Positions 37,322 through 46,550 of a stretch of 64,000 nt of DNA are shown in pieces. The stretch spans positions 1 to 64,000 of the forward strand of contig NBIV01000055.1 in assembly GCA_003194525.1 (NCBI GenBank). The letters are read 5' to 3'. Positions within the stretch are counted from its first letter, which is position 1; each line of letters opens with the position of its first letter. A program made the position numbers and the translations under genes. The notes under the pieces are model-generated. The model was not told where the DNA came from and searched no databases. It saw only the letters and a list, made by a program, of their open reading frames with translations. The DNA is from Gracilariopsis chorda. Taxonomy: Eukaryota > Rhodophyta > Florideophyceae > Gracilariales > Gracilariaceae.

Positions 37322-37836
37322 TTTGACGGAAGCGGCACGAAAGGAGACGGGGATGCGGCAGAGGCTTGCGGTGGAGGGGAAGGGAAGCGCTGACGATGAC
37401 GCGGAGGACAGAGACGCGACTAGCACAGAAGGTGGCGTGAAGAGCGCTTGGCAGCTCCGAAAAGATCTTTTGCCAAGAGCATCGCATGCGCGTGGATCTC
37501 GCACCTCGCACAGCTTGCGCCCAATCATATCGCGCGCTGCAAGCTTTGATACGCCGCTGCACGTGTACAGGTGGCGGCGTGGAGAGTGCCATCAGCGCCA
37601 GGTGGACGCGCGCGGTTGGCGGATCCGAGGCGCATTGACAGGGCTCGTGGACATCTGAGCTCCAGCGCATTGTGCTGCGATGCAGGAGTTGGCCTCCCGT
37701 CAGGCGCGCCTTGTCCGCCCCACACGTCCTGTCTCGTAGTTAGCGCTCCTCCGTGATCCCTCTTTCTTCAAAGTCGTCTTGCTGCGCTTCTCGTCCGCTA
37801 CCTCCGCTTCTTCTTCCTTCTTGCCATACGATTCAC
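37322..37836. promoter_or_regulatory. Divergent promoter region, psbW-like / carrier gene
   Basis: This 515-bp GC-rich spacer separates head-to-head genes. A CCAAT box lies at 37521-37525. No TATA box is clear in either direction. Confidence 0.35.
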
Positions 37837-38916
37837 ATGGAGAACAATCGCCGGAAACTCTTTCCGGCAAAGGTGGCCGCTGCCGCCGCTGCCGCCGTGC
37901 AGCTCACCTTTCAGGAAAAGATGTTGGCCGGTGCTATTGCTCGTTGCGTCGCTCAAACCGTCCTGCATCCTATCGATGTACTGCGTACCCGCTTACAAGC
38001 GAAGAACGTCGGCTCTGTGTTCAACGCTTCTGTTTTTGTGAAGGGCATTATTCCACAGATCACCCTCGCCATTCCCGCCGGTGCTATCCAGTTCCTCGCC
38101 TTTGAAAGCGCCAAAGAAAAGCTAACAAAGCTTATCCCGGACGAAAAGTTCTCTCAGACGCGCATTCTACTCGCGGGTGCACTTGGTGCGTTAGTCGCTG
38201 CCAGCTGTCGCGTTCCGCAAGAAGTCCTCAAGCAACGAATTCAAGCGGGTATTTATCCCGATATGGCCGTCGCCCTTAGGGAAACCGTCGGAAAACATGG
38301 TTTGGGAGCTTTGTATAAAGGATCTGTTGCCACTATTTCTCGTGACGTGCCATGGAATGCGTTGTCCTTCATGTTCCACGGTCAGGGTAAGAAGATCTTC
38401 AAGAATTCGCGGGGACGCGATCCAGCCAATGACGAGAACCTTGCCATTGCGGGTGTTGCAGGCGCTATTGCTGCCGTTATTATGACCCCTATTGACGTCG
38501 TCAAGACCCGCATCATGACCCAACAAGCGGGATCCACTGTATACAAGGGCGTTATGAGCACTTTCCAAACTATTGTCAGAGAAGAAGGAGCTGGTACACT
38601 CATGAAAGGCGTTATTCCCAGAATTGTGTTCTTGGCTCCTCTTGCGGGTATTACCTTTTCGGTTTATGAAGCCGTAGCCGCTAATATCAAGAAGCGCAAG
38701 TCTCAACCCCCTGAACCTGTTGCTCACGATCCCCGTCACCACTCCTCGCCGTCTTATGCATCTGAAGAGAACGCGGGTAATCTGCGTCGAAGAAAGATTG
38801 CCCTTCACTTCTCGAAATCACCAGTTAAGCTTGCTGCATTCAATTCTTCGCGCCGTGGAACTAGTCTAGGAGATTATGATTCTCCGTCGCCGTTTGTCTT
38901 CACGCTGTCTGCATAG
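37837..38916 (+). CDS. Mitochondrial carrier family protein, SAM-carrier-like
   Basis: The 359-residue protein has three tandem SLC25 repeats. Each carries the signature P-x-(D/E)-x-x-(K/R)-x-(K/R): HPIDVLRTRLQ, VPQEVLKQRIQ and TPIDVVKTRIM, with six membrane helices in all. The second repeat with VPQEVLKQR in place of PxD, and the short loops, are typical of S-adenosylmethionine carriers, which import SAM into mitochondria or plastids in exchange for S-adenosylhomocysteine. After the sixth helix there is an unusual hydrophilic tail of about 70 residues, basic and Ser-rich. The ATG at 37837 is the first in the frame. Substrate assignment is inference. Confidence 0.8.
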   Translation: MENNRRKLFPAKVAAAAAAAVQLTFQEKMLAGAIARCVAQTVLHPIDVLRTRLQAKNVGSVFNASVFVKGIIPQITLAIPAGAIQFLAFESAKEKLTKLIPDEKFSQTRILLAGALGALVAASCRVPQEVLKQRIQAGIYPDMAVALRETVGKHGLGALYKGSVATISRDVPWNALSFMFHGQGKKIFKNSRGRDPANDENLAIAGVAGAIAAVIMTPIDVVKTRIMTQQAGSTVYKGVMSTFQTIVREEGAGTLMKGVIPRIVFLAPLAGITFSVYEAVAANIKKRKSQPPEPVAHDPRHHSSPSYASEENAGNLRRRKIALHFSKSPVKLAAFNSSRRGTSLGDYDSPSPFVFTLSA

Positions 38917-39212
38917 ATGTTTTGTGAGTCTTGTCGTTTTGATGGTGCGTAGCTTGTCTGCCGCTTATCGGTTGTTGGATGCGCTTTCTAGGTTTAGAAC
39001 GATGTATCAGTTGTCTCAGTTTTGTTCTGCTCTTTCTTCTTTATCTTTTTGCCTCGCTTGTGCAGCGACTGTGTGAATTCTGAATGAGGTGCATACTTTG
39101 TGCGGAAGATGGTTTGTTGCACATGCATTACGGTCTGACTGTCGTCTTTGTACAGTTGTATAATGCCGCCGTAACAGCTTTCACTGTCCTTTTTACATTC
39201 CATAAACGAACT
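38917..39212. other. 3' flank of the carrier gene
   Basis: Nothing besides a probable 3' untranslated region is visible. It ends at a truncated LINE fragment. Confidence 0.4.
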
Positions 39213-39335
39213 GGCCGGATAGAATGTTAGAGTTCTTGCGGAGAGAGGAATTCTTCAATAAGGGTTCCTGCCACGCTTTCGGAAGTAGTGGCGTGCGCCC
39301 GTAAACGTACGTACATACATACACAAACGAGAACC
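39213..39335 (+). mobile_element. LINE 3'-end fragment with ATAC tail
   Basis: This stretch matches the 3' end of the minus-strand LINE at 39752-40600. It reads ...CCACGCTTTCGGA...GTGGCGTGCGCCCGTAAAC and ends in GTAC/ATAC units. It is a heavily 5'-truncated copy in the opposite orientation. Confidence 0.75.
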
Positions 39336-39751
39336 CTTACCTTTTCTGGCCCAACCTTTCTTCATTAAAACGGGTTTGCCTTGTCACAATACTTTATGTC
39401 CTTGTGAAAGTCGCCTGTATCGACTGTCCTGGATGAGATACGCCGGTACTGTACAGTAGTGTGTATTGAACTGAGGTTTGTTCTGTGGAATAAGGGTTGT
39501 ACAGTGTATGCAAGGATAGCCGGAGGATAAGGCTTATAGATTGCTAGCCCCGAACCCTTGGCAACCTAGCCCTCTGGAACTTTATTTGCTCCAAACTGCG
39601 GACTCCTCGTTCGGCTTCTGCTTGTCCTACGGTAAAGGGTTAACCCTTTAACACCTAGATACATGACGACAGATCACGTATAAGCCTTCTTGTATAATCC
39701 TCTTGTGTAAACCATATCCGAACCAGAGGACATCCAGGCTTAATGTGGTTA
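39336..39751. other. Intergenic, with an 18-bp perfect palindrome
   Basis: No gene is present. TAAAGGGTTAACCCTTTA at 39633-39650 is a perfect palindrome formed by two opposed copies of the dispersed motif TAAAGGGTT. Confidence 0.5.
39633..39650. repeat. Perfect 18-bp palindrome of the TAAAGGGTT motif
   Basis: Two head-to-head copies of a motif seen at least eight times in intergenic parts of this window. Confidence 0.75.
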
Positions 39752-40600
39752 ACTTGTATGTATGTATGTATGTATGGATGTATGTATGTTTACGGGCGCA
39801 CGCCACGAATTCCGACAGCGTGGTAGGTACTCTTATTGATGAATCCCTCCACAAGAATTCCAACAACCTTTCCGGCCATTTCTTCACTATTTCCGATACT
39901 CCAACTCCTTGTCTTTCTCGTGCAGACGGGAACGTGTCTCGCCTGGACTTGGAGCGTTTTCTACACCTCATGACAAAGTGATCAACGGTATTTTCAACTC
40001 TATGCCTTAGCTCTAGGGGGCAGTAGCTCTTTCTACGAAGCAAGTAGGTAGAAACAGGGTGTAACCCTGGCGCGTGTCTTACAAAAACCTGTGAGAGAGC
40101 TGTCTGGGCAGCCCTACGAGTGACATCTTCTTTGAGCGATTCCGGGACCTTCTGAACTGGCGGTTGAGTAATAAAATGGAGCGTAAGCCTCTGCTGAACT
40201 TCAAGGAAGTCCAACGGAACCTTCTCTTGGTCTGCCAGCGGTATCGATAAACCACTCTTGGCCAGCTTGTTTGCCGTCTCGTTTCGATCAATTCCGCAAT
40301 GTCCAGGGACCCAGACCACCTGGACTGGACACAGATTACCAATCATTGTTAGCAACTCTGTTACCTCTTGCAAGTGTCTGGTCTGGCGCCTTGCTGATTT
40401 CTGGAGTCCATGTACTGCGCTGTTTGAGTCTGTTACTATTCTCACCAACCCTCTCCAGCAAAAGCAAGTCCTAATAGAAACCTCAGAAAGAGCTCTTCTT
40501 ACTGCCACTATTTCTGCGGTATAGGAACAAACTCCCACTCCCGTGGTTAACTTAACTTGCATTTTGCGAGGGTTAATGTTGCAGTTTTCGTGGATTGGTT
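39752..40600 (-). mobile_element. 5'-truncated LINE with RNase H domain and (ATAC)n tail
   Basis: The minus strand encodes the C-terminal end of a non-LTR retrotransposon polyprotein. An RNase H domain carries the acidic and His residues in TAEIVAVRRAL, IVTDSNSAVHGL and VWVPGHCGIDRNETANKLAK. A Cys/His motif ends ...NTVDHFVMRCRKRSKSRR. The frame then runs into CARK and a tract of ATAC repeats (39755-39785), which is the LINE's 3' tail. Reverse transcriptase and endonuclease are missing, as expected of 5' truncation. The clade is of the I/Jockey/R1 kind that carries RNase H. Confidence 0.8.
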
Positions 40601-41035
40601 CTAGACATCATGTATAGCAGTATGATGTCACGCTAGCATGATGTTAGATAGTGGTCCGGCCATGGAAACGTCAGCAGAGACACTGAGCAACTATCGCCAG
40701 AATCAAACTGTCGGGCTCCATTTGAGATATGCAGAATGTTATACAAATCTTTGAGCAAAATATCATAGATCCTGTTCACCGAGAAAACCAGGGGGACAAT
40801 CATGCTACAACTCGTACAACTTGCAGTTTGACTACGCCCCTGTTTTTCTGTAGGCAACATTTTTTGACCAGCAAGCTATGGGTTTTTTATCCACAGTCAA
40901 CAAATACAAAGCAAAGAATGAAGAATGTGGCAGTCCCAATGTTATCTACTGGCATGGAACGTTGGAAATAGTGCTAGATGTTAAGGGTAAGAGTCAAAAT
41001 ACGTATGTTCGGGTCCTATCTACAACACGCGCCAA
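40601..41035. other. Intergenic downstream of the Grx-MsrA gene
   Basis: No supported gene is present. It includes the 3' flank of the minus-strand Grx-MsrA gene. Confidence 0.4.
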
Positions 41036-42325
41036 TTATCCGTAGCAACGAATGTATGCAGTAGATCCTTTCTGGGCATCTTGGCCCTTCTTTTCGAGAT
41101 ACCTCTGATGGTACTCTTCCGCAGCGCAGTAATTCTTCACAGGAGCAATATCGGTTACAATCTCCTTGGAATGTCTTGTGGCCGCCTCCGCAATCCATTG
41201 CCTAATCTCTTCGGCCTGATCTTCGTCATTATAGTAGATGGCGCTTCTGTATTGGGTTCCAGTGTCATTGCCCTGCTTGTTAAGCGAGGTAGGATCATGA
41301 CGACTTTCCCAAACTCTGAGCAAATCACCTACATAAACGACAGAAGGATCGTACAGTACACGGACAACTTCCGCAGCACCAGTAGCTCCAGTGCAGATGG
41401 CGTCATACGTGATTCGTTCCATCTTGCCATTAGAGTATCCCACTTCAGTGCTAATGACACCGGCCACCCGTTGGAATGCAAGTTCAACACCCCAGAAACA
41501 ACCGGCGCCGAAAACAATTTCTTTAGTCTCAGAAGCTACTGGTTGTTCATCTTCCGCCGTAGTGTTCGGTACAGCAGCGGTCAGCTTTGCAACGAGTTCA
41601 CCGCGAGCGTCAAGTCCGTAAACATCATCACATCCACCAATATGCTCTTGAGCAATAAAAATATTTGGCACGGTACGTTGACCAGTCTTTTGCAACAAGT
41701 ACTGTTGAATTGCAGCTCCTTCAGATCCCATACGATCCATCTCAAAAATCTTCGGTTCCGGCAAGCCATCAATGGCAGGCATGCGTTCCGCAAGCAGTCC
41801 CTTGGCACGCACACAGAAAGGGCAATACGACTTGCTGAAAACGACGACGGGGTTATTGTCAATAGCGTCCTGAGCGATTTGTTCGGCGGAAGGCGGGGAT
41901 GTTACGGCGGTGGGAACGGCGGTCTGTGGCGGGAATTGGTCGGCGAGTTGTTGAGGTGCTTGTGTTAGCATTTGAACGAGTACGCCTCGACTGGCGTAAC
42001 CGGCGGTCTCATCACCGCCGCCAATTGACTTGCCGCCGATGAAGACGTTTGGTACGGTTCGTCGTCCGGTGAGTTGGGCGAGATAGTCTTGCACCTGAAT
42101 GCCGAGGACGCCCATCTTGTCGAGCTCGTAGATCTTCACCTGAGGAGGGTCTTCAATTTTGCTGAGAGCGGCGTTGATGTTTGATTTAGCGGACCTGCAG
42201 TATGGACAATAGGTCTTACTGTAAATGACGACGGGGTATTTGGAGATAGCATTGTGGACAACTTTGGCGGCGTTTGAATTGTCAGCGGGCGTATCAGCTC
42301 TAGCCTTACGAGGAACGTTTCCCAT
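41036..42325 (-). CDS. Fusion: two glutaredoxin domains plus methionine sulfoxide reductase A
   Basis: The 429-residue protein joins a reductase to its probable electron donor. Glutaredoxin 1 (about 21-128) has the dithiol site CPYC (C40, C43) and TVPNVFIGG. Glutaredoxin 2 (about 148-250) has CPFC (C168, C171), TVPNIFI and GGCDD. MsrA (about 266-429) has GCFWG with catalytic C276, then GTQYRS and EEYHQRYL. C400 and C427 are candidate resolving cysteines. MsrA repairs methionine-S-sulfoxide in proteins; glutathione would reduce the Grx units, which then reduce MsrA in cis. The usual GHAE box reads GAAE (316-319). There is no transit peptide, so it is probably cytosolic. The ATG is supported by a TATA box about 105 bp upstream. 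Confidence 0.92.
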   Translation of the reverse strand: MGNVPRKARADTPADNSNAAKVVHNAISKYPVVIYSKTYCPYCRSAKSNINAALSKIEDPPQVKIYELDKMGVLGIQVQDYLAQLTGRRTVPNVFIGGKSIGGGDETAGYASRGVLVQMLTQAPQQLADQFPPQTAVPTAVTSPPSAEQIAQDAIDNNPVVVFSKSYCPFCVRAKGLLAERMPAIDGLPEPKIFEMDRMGSEGAAIQQYLLQKTGQRTVPNIFIAQEHIGGCDDVYGLDARGELVAKLTAAVPNTTAEDEQPVASETKEIVFGAGCFWGVELAFQRVAGVISTEVGYSNGKMERITYDAICTGATGAAEVVRVLYDPSVVYVGDLLRVWESRHDPTSLNKQGNDTGTQYRSAIYYNDEDQAEEIRQWIAEAATRHSKEIVTDIAPVKNYCAAEEYHQRYLEKKGQDAQKGSTAYIRCYG

Positions 42326-42426
42326 GGTTGAATACGAGGTGTTGAAAGGTTGGAACAGGTATCGGATATTGGTGGGAGAAGGTCGATGTGGACGTTGGCG
42401 GTTGAGTGGGACAGGTACTTGTGGTA

Positions 42427-42435
42427 CTTTTTATA
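42427..42435 (-). promoter_or_regulatory. TATA box (TATAAAAAG) of the Grx-MsrA gene
   Basis: On the minus strand CCCTTATAAAAAGTACC lies about 102-110 bp before the ATG. It is the clearest TATA box in the window. Confidence 0.65.
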
Positions 42436-42573
42436 AGGGCGGGGGGATGGGTTGGCGGAGAAAAGCGGGCGAGCATTTTGACGTAGCGCGTAGCCACAGG
42501 ACGCTGCGCAGGGCCAGTGAGAACGTTACGCAGAGAAAACGTGCACACCACATGTATCGCAGATGCCCCTTTG

Positions 42574-42603
42574 TGACGTCACGGCGCTGGCGGCACAGCC
42601 AAT
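42574..42603 (-). promoter_or_regulatory. CRE-like palindrome and CCAAT box upstream of Grx-MsrA
   Basis: TGACGTCA at 42574-42581 is a perfect bZIP (CRE/ATF) site, and CCAAT lies at 42599-42603. Both are 140-170 bp upstream of the TATA box. bZIP control of an oxidative-stress gene is plausible but unproven. Confidence 0.45.
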
Positions 42604-43790
42604 CGCCGCGTGGCGCATGGGGAGCGGCGGTTGGCTGATAATCCACGGCGTCGTCCAACAGCCTGCGAACACGTTGCAGCGAGTAGAATGCGCAGGCGCG
42701 CAGCAACCCTTTACCTCTCTCACGCAGCCCCCAATCGCTCAAAGACATCTTTCGACGATCGGTCGCGCGCACGTTCCATAACGATTACCAACGGTATCAG
42801 TTTGTTCCTCACACAACTGACCGCGTCGATACAGCGTCCAAAGTTCGCCCGCCTTGGAAAAGAACATGTCGTCTACCGGAAGATCTAAGACAACGATGCC
42901 GTCAAGAGTTTGCCTTCTTGTTGTGCTCTCATGTCTCCAACAAGTGCATTGCCAATTGGCACATGTCTACAGGTGTCGGCTTCAATACCTTCAGTAGAAA
43001 CGCATGTCGACCCGAGACACGATCTCGGCTACATGTTGCTTTGCATAACAAACAATACTGCCTGCCCGCAGCTCACCGTTGATCCTCTTCTCGGACCGGG
43101 GACACGAAATGCTGTCACAATAGTACATAGAAAGCCTCGTTCATCTTCATTGCTAGCACGATTTTGCAGCATGTTCAACCTTTCGCGCAAGTAGCGAAAC
43201 GCTGTTTCGACTCCGGACAGCCTCCACCAAGTCCCTGATAGCCAGCTTGCCCTTTTCTGCTTTGCAACAGTCGTGTATCTAAGAGTTGCCGCCCGAATGA
43301 TTCGATTCGCGTCGAATCATCACGTGTGTGGGGAAAACAAGGCATCAAGCAAGCGCAACCTCGCGGAACATGTTGCCTCCCAAGTATCAACGCAACATCC
43401 GAACGAAAACTTTTTTGAAACTTTGACGCGAAATTGAATCTTTGTCCAATTCAAATCCGCCGCCAAACGTGCAGCCCCCCTCGCAGACAGATATCCACCG
43501 TTTCGTTTCGGCAGCTCCCGCTTTCGGTTCGAAACGAAAGCCCCCCTGCTTCCAATGCGCTATCGCGCTCGCGCCCGTCCACGCAACCTCGCAGCACCGC
43601 CGATCACCATTGTCCCACACAAATGACTACTACCTGTCTCCTTCCCTCCAGAGGCCACTACGTCTCCCACAACTTCCCCTTCGTCTTATTTCGCCACTCA
43701 CTAACACCACTTGAGCCTTTCAATTGCCTTTCAATTAATCACACCTAGTACCACCCGCCCCCATCCTCTTCAGTCTGTCTGTAAACAAAA
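42604..43790. other. Intergenic between Grx-MsrA and bromodomain genes
   Basis: This head-to-head spacer of 1.2 kb has one AACCCTTTA motif (42705-42713) and a 9-bp inverted repeat ATGATTCGA/TCGAATCAT at 43297-43320. Short frames in 43.4-43.7 kb do not resemble proteins. Pyrimidine-rich DNA precedes the bromodomain start. Confidence 0.4.
43297..43320. repeat. Inverted repeat, 9-bp arms
   Basis: ATGATTCGA and TCGAATCAT are separated by six bases (TTCGCG). A hairpin or a dimer-binding site is possible. Confidence 0.55.
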
Positions 43791-46121
43791 ATGTCTACAT
43801 CCCCCCAGCAACCCCCGTCCAGCCCGTCGCAAATATTCGACCAGCTCATGGCAAACGGCGCCATAGACCGCTTTCGAAAATCCCTTGAGAAGCTCATGTT
43901 CCCTCTTTCGAAAGCGAGACATCAATCAGTTTCCAAAGCAACCCATTCCTTCCTCCACAACCTACCCTCCTCATCCACATCCCTGCCAGATCCCAAGCTT
44001 CTGCTTCAACAAGCACAGCACGCCACCATGGGCTCAGTTCGAGAGGCAGTCATCAATGACGTGCAACGTATCGCTGTTTCGGCGCAAGCCGCTGATCTAC
44101 GCAACTCGCTGCGACGCGCCTTTGACCAAATTGTGCACCCTCGCCGTGACCGCCCTGTCGGAGAGAAACGTGTCACAGAGCCATGTGACTCTATGCCAAA
44201 CGAGCAAAATAAGACGACCAGCGCAATCACGCCTTCGCACTCCGCAAAGCTGCCCGACGTTGACCGGCCCGTTGCTTCCGACACCCAAGTTCCAGCAAGC
44301 GTGGAACAAAAATCGCAATCGAAGCAGTCCAAACTATCGCCTTTGCCGCCTCCTCGACAACAAAAAGTGCCACTTGGAATAAACCCCTCCAACTCCGAAT
44401 CGAGCGCACAGCAGTCGAAAGAGCAACGTCGAGAGCCCGCTGACATGCAGTCCATTCCAACTGATTTATTCCAAACTGCACATCGGATTCTGCAGTCCAA
44501 GGAAAAAGCTCAGAAGGAGGGGCTCGCTTCGGCACATCAGGGGGAGGCAAATGAAACGCCACAAATTGATAAGTCTGAAGTGCGCTCCGAAGGAGAGCAC
44601 GAAAACGAAAGCGTCCATTCAAAACTCGTGGTAGAGCAAGAACAGACGTCAAAACGGGAGAGGACGAAACAGGATAAGGGACTTATGGAGTACAAATCCG
44701 GTGCTGGAGCGCGCAAGGAGGAACAAGAAAACCTTGGCAACCAAAACCACTCGAGTGCTGAAAAGGACCAACAAAAATTTGAGAACCACAATGAATCGAT
44801 TACTGAAGGGCAAACTCGAAATGTGAATTACAATACCCGGCTCAGCTCGAAAGCAACTAAGAAGTATGGTGCAAAAAAGTCTGTAGATGAAAAACAAACA
44901 CGAGCTTTGGAACATGATACAGAAAAGGATTCTAAGCATCCTTCACGGGCTGATGACATGGTTAAGAAGTTGGACACCAAGTCATCCCAAGTAATCGATT
45001 CTAAGGATGAGCGGGGTTCTAAGAAGGAAGGGCGAGGACGTCGAAAGGCACAAAGCAAGCCCGCAGAGCTAGATACTACTATAAAGAAACGCCGAAAGAA
45101 ATCGCGAAGAGGTGACAATGACAATTTTGAAGCAGAAGAAGCTCCAGGAAGCAAACCAGAGCGGTATGAACCAGAATCCGCAGGAAATACAGAGAAAAAG
45201 CCTCGTAGGAAACAGGGTCGAAACACTGCATCGCGAAAGAAGAACGTGGAACAAGTTACAGAGAAAGCAACTCCGAAGAAAAGAGCAAAGCCGGTGGAAG
45301 AGACCCACACGTCGTCTCTATCACCTTTGGTCGATCCCCGGAATCCAAATCGCCCGAGAGGATACCGAGTGACGGCTCCATTCTGTGTCCCCGAAGACTA
45401 TGATGAACAGCTTAAAGTTCTGCAAGTTCTGGAGAACCTTTTGGAGAAAGAATTCGCGGACCCCTTTTCAGAACCAGTGGACCCTGGAGAGGAGGGATGC
45501 TCTGCCTACCTGCGTGAGATTGCAAATCCAATGGACCTCGGTACCATTGTCAAACGTCTCAAGGAGGGTTCTGAAGAGCGTGGATACTTCAAGACAGTGC
45601 AAGAAGTTATCGCAGATATTGAATTAGTATGGTGGAACTGCACTGCCTTCAATGGTGCTTTTGATCCGGTTGTCTTTGACATGGATCGTTGCAAACTAGA
45701 GTTATCCCTTCAGTTCGAACAGTTCGAACAGTTCGGAGTAACGTGCAAACAGCCGAGGAAACAAAGGAGAACTCCAAAAACGCGTAATCGGTACAGAGGG
45801 TACAGCGCAGAAAAGGAGTCGACTGAGGTGGGAGTGTTGAAGAATAGTGTGTCCACTTCAGACGGAGAACAACGCAATCAGTTTCCACCTCCGGAGTCGG
45901 ACCTCAACGATGGGCAGCTTCTTGGGAAACATGGCTTGATCTTCAGATATGTGGCGATAGCGGATGTGGGACGAAAAGTGTGGTCGTCATGCAGTGTTGC
46001 AGATTACAATGCTTCAAACAGGAGCTACACGATCAAGTGGGACGATGACGGAAGTACCACGGAAAATGCAACACTTGGCCCTGGGTGTATGTTTAACATA
46101 CACAGATTTAGAACAAGTTGA
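43791..46121 (+). CDS. Bromodomain protein with C-terminal Tudor-like domain
   Basis: The 776-residue nuclear protein has an N-terminal 150 residues that are helical. Residues 150-520 are Lys/Glu/Ser/Gln-rich and probably disordered, with several basic nuclear-localisation-like runs (KKRRKKSRRG). The bromodomain covers about 535-650 (EQLKVLQVLENLLEKEF, ANPMDLGTIVKRL, VWWNCTAFNG); the Asn that contacts acetyl-lysine is in the TAFN box. Residues 718-776 (FRYVAIADVGRKVWSSCSVA, YTIKWDDDGS) look like a Tudor/Agenet barrel, which in other proteins reads methyl-lysine. It would therefore be a dual reader of histone marks. The partner complex cannot be told from sequence. The ATG is the first in frame. 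Confidence 0.85.
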   Translation: MSTSPQQPPSSPSQIFDQLMANGAIDRFRKSLEKLMFPLSKARHQSVSKATHSFLHNLPSSSTSLPDPKLLLQQAQHATMGSVREAVINDVQRIAVSAQAADLRNSLRRAFDQIVHPRRDRPVGEKRVTEPCDSMPNEQNKTTSAITPSHSAKLPDVDRPVASDTQVPASVEQKSQSKQSKLSPLPPPRQQKVPLGINPSNSESSAQQSKEQRREPADMQSIPTDLFQTAHRILQSKEKAQKEGLASAHQGEANETPQIDKSEVRSEGEHENESVHSKLVVEQEQTSKRERTKQDKGLMEYKSGAGARKEEQENLGNQNHSSAEKDQQKFENHNESITEGQTRNVNYNTRLSSKATKKYGAKKSVDEKQTRALEHDTEKDSKHPSRADDMVKKLDTKSSQVIDSKDERGSKKEGRGRRKAQSKPAELDTTIKKRRKKSRRGDNDNFEAEEAPGSKPERYEPESAGNTEKKPRRKQGRNTASRKKNVEQVTEKATPKKRAKPVEETHTSSLSPLVDPRNPNRPRGYRVTAPFCVPEDYDEQLKVLQVLENLLEKEFADPFSEPVDPGEEGCSAYLREIANPMDLGTIVKRLKEGSEERGYFKTVQEVIADIELVWWNCTAFNGAFDPVVFDMDRCKLELSLQFEQFEQFGVTCKQPRKQRRTPKTRNRYRGYSAEKESTEVGVLKNSVSTSDGEQRNQFPPPESDLNDGQLLGKHGLIFRYVAIADVGRKVWSSCSVADYNASNRSYTIKWDDDGSTTENATLGPGCMFNIHRFRTS

Positions 46122-46550
46122 CATCGCAATCCAGAAGTTAGACTAGACCGACAGACCTTTCGCCGTCGGCGTGCCGTAAATGATCCGAGCTAGACTATTA
46201 ATCGTAGAAGTGTAGCCTTCTTCATCTTTCTGATCGTGCCTTGTGCTAGAACCTGGCTGAGGCTGGAGGTGCCACGGCCTCTCACCCTGGGCATGACCTT
46301 TTGACAATGCGCCCGCCTCAAAGTTCAGGATCGCTAGAGCCGCGTCTCCGCCGGAGCAAGTTGATGCGCGCAGTTTGGGAAGGTGTGGTTCACTCAATCA
46401 TGTTGTGGAACGCGAAGCCAAGTGTTGCTAGCAAAGAGATTTTATCAGCCCTTTCACACCATTCCAACTGCGACCAGTAGTGGCGTCGATTGCAAACTAT
46501 ACCATATGTTGAGTAATGTCCATGTTTATAGGCGAGACGTTCGCAGAAGA
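46122..46550. other. Convergent spacer with a weak minus-strand frame
   Basis: The minus strand is open from 46397 to a stop at 46143, only 22 bp from the bromodomain stop. It encodes 84 residues without an ATG (ending INSLARIIYGTPTAKGLSV). It could be the last exon of a small spliced gene, but no family is recognised and splice sites are not obvious. Otherwise I see nothing. Confidence 0.3.
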
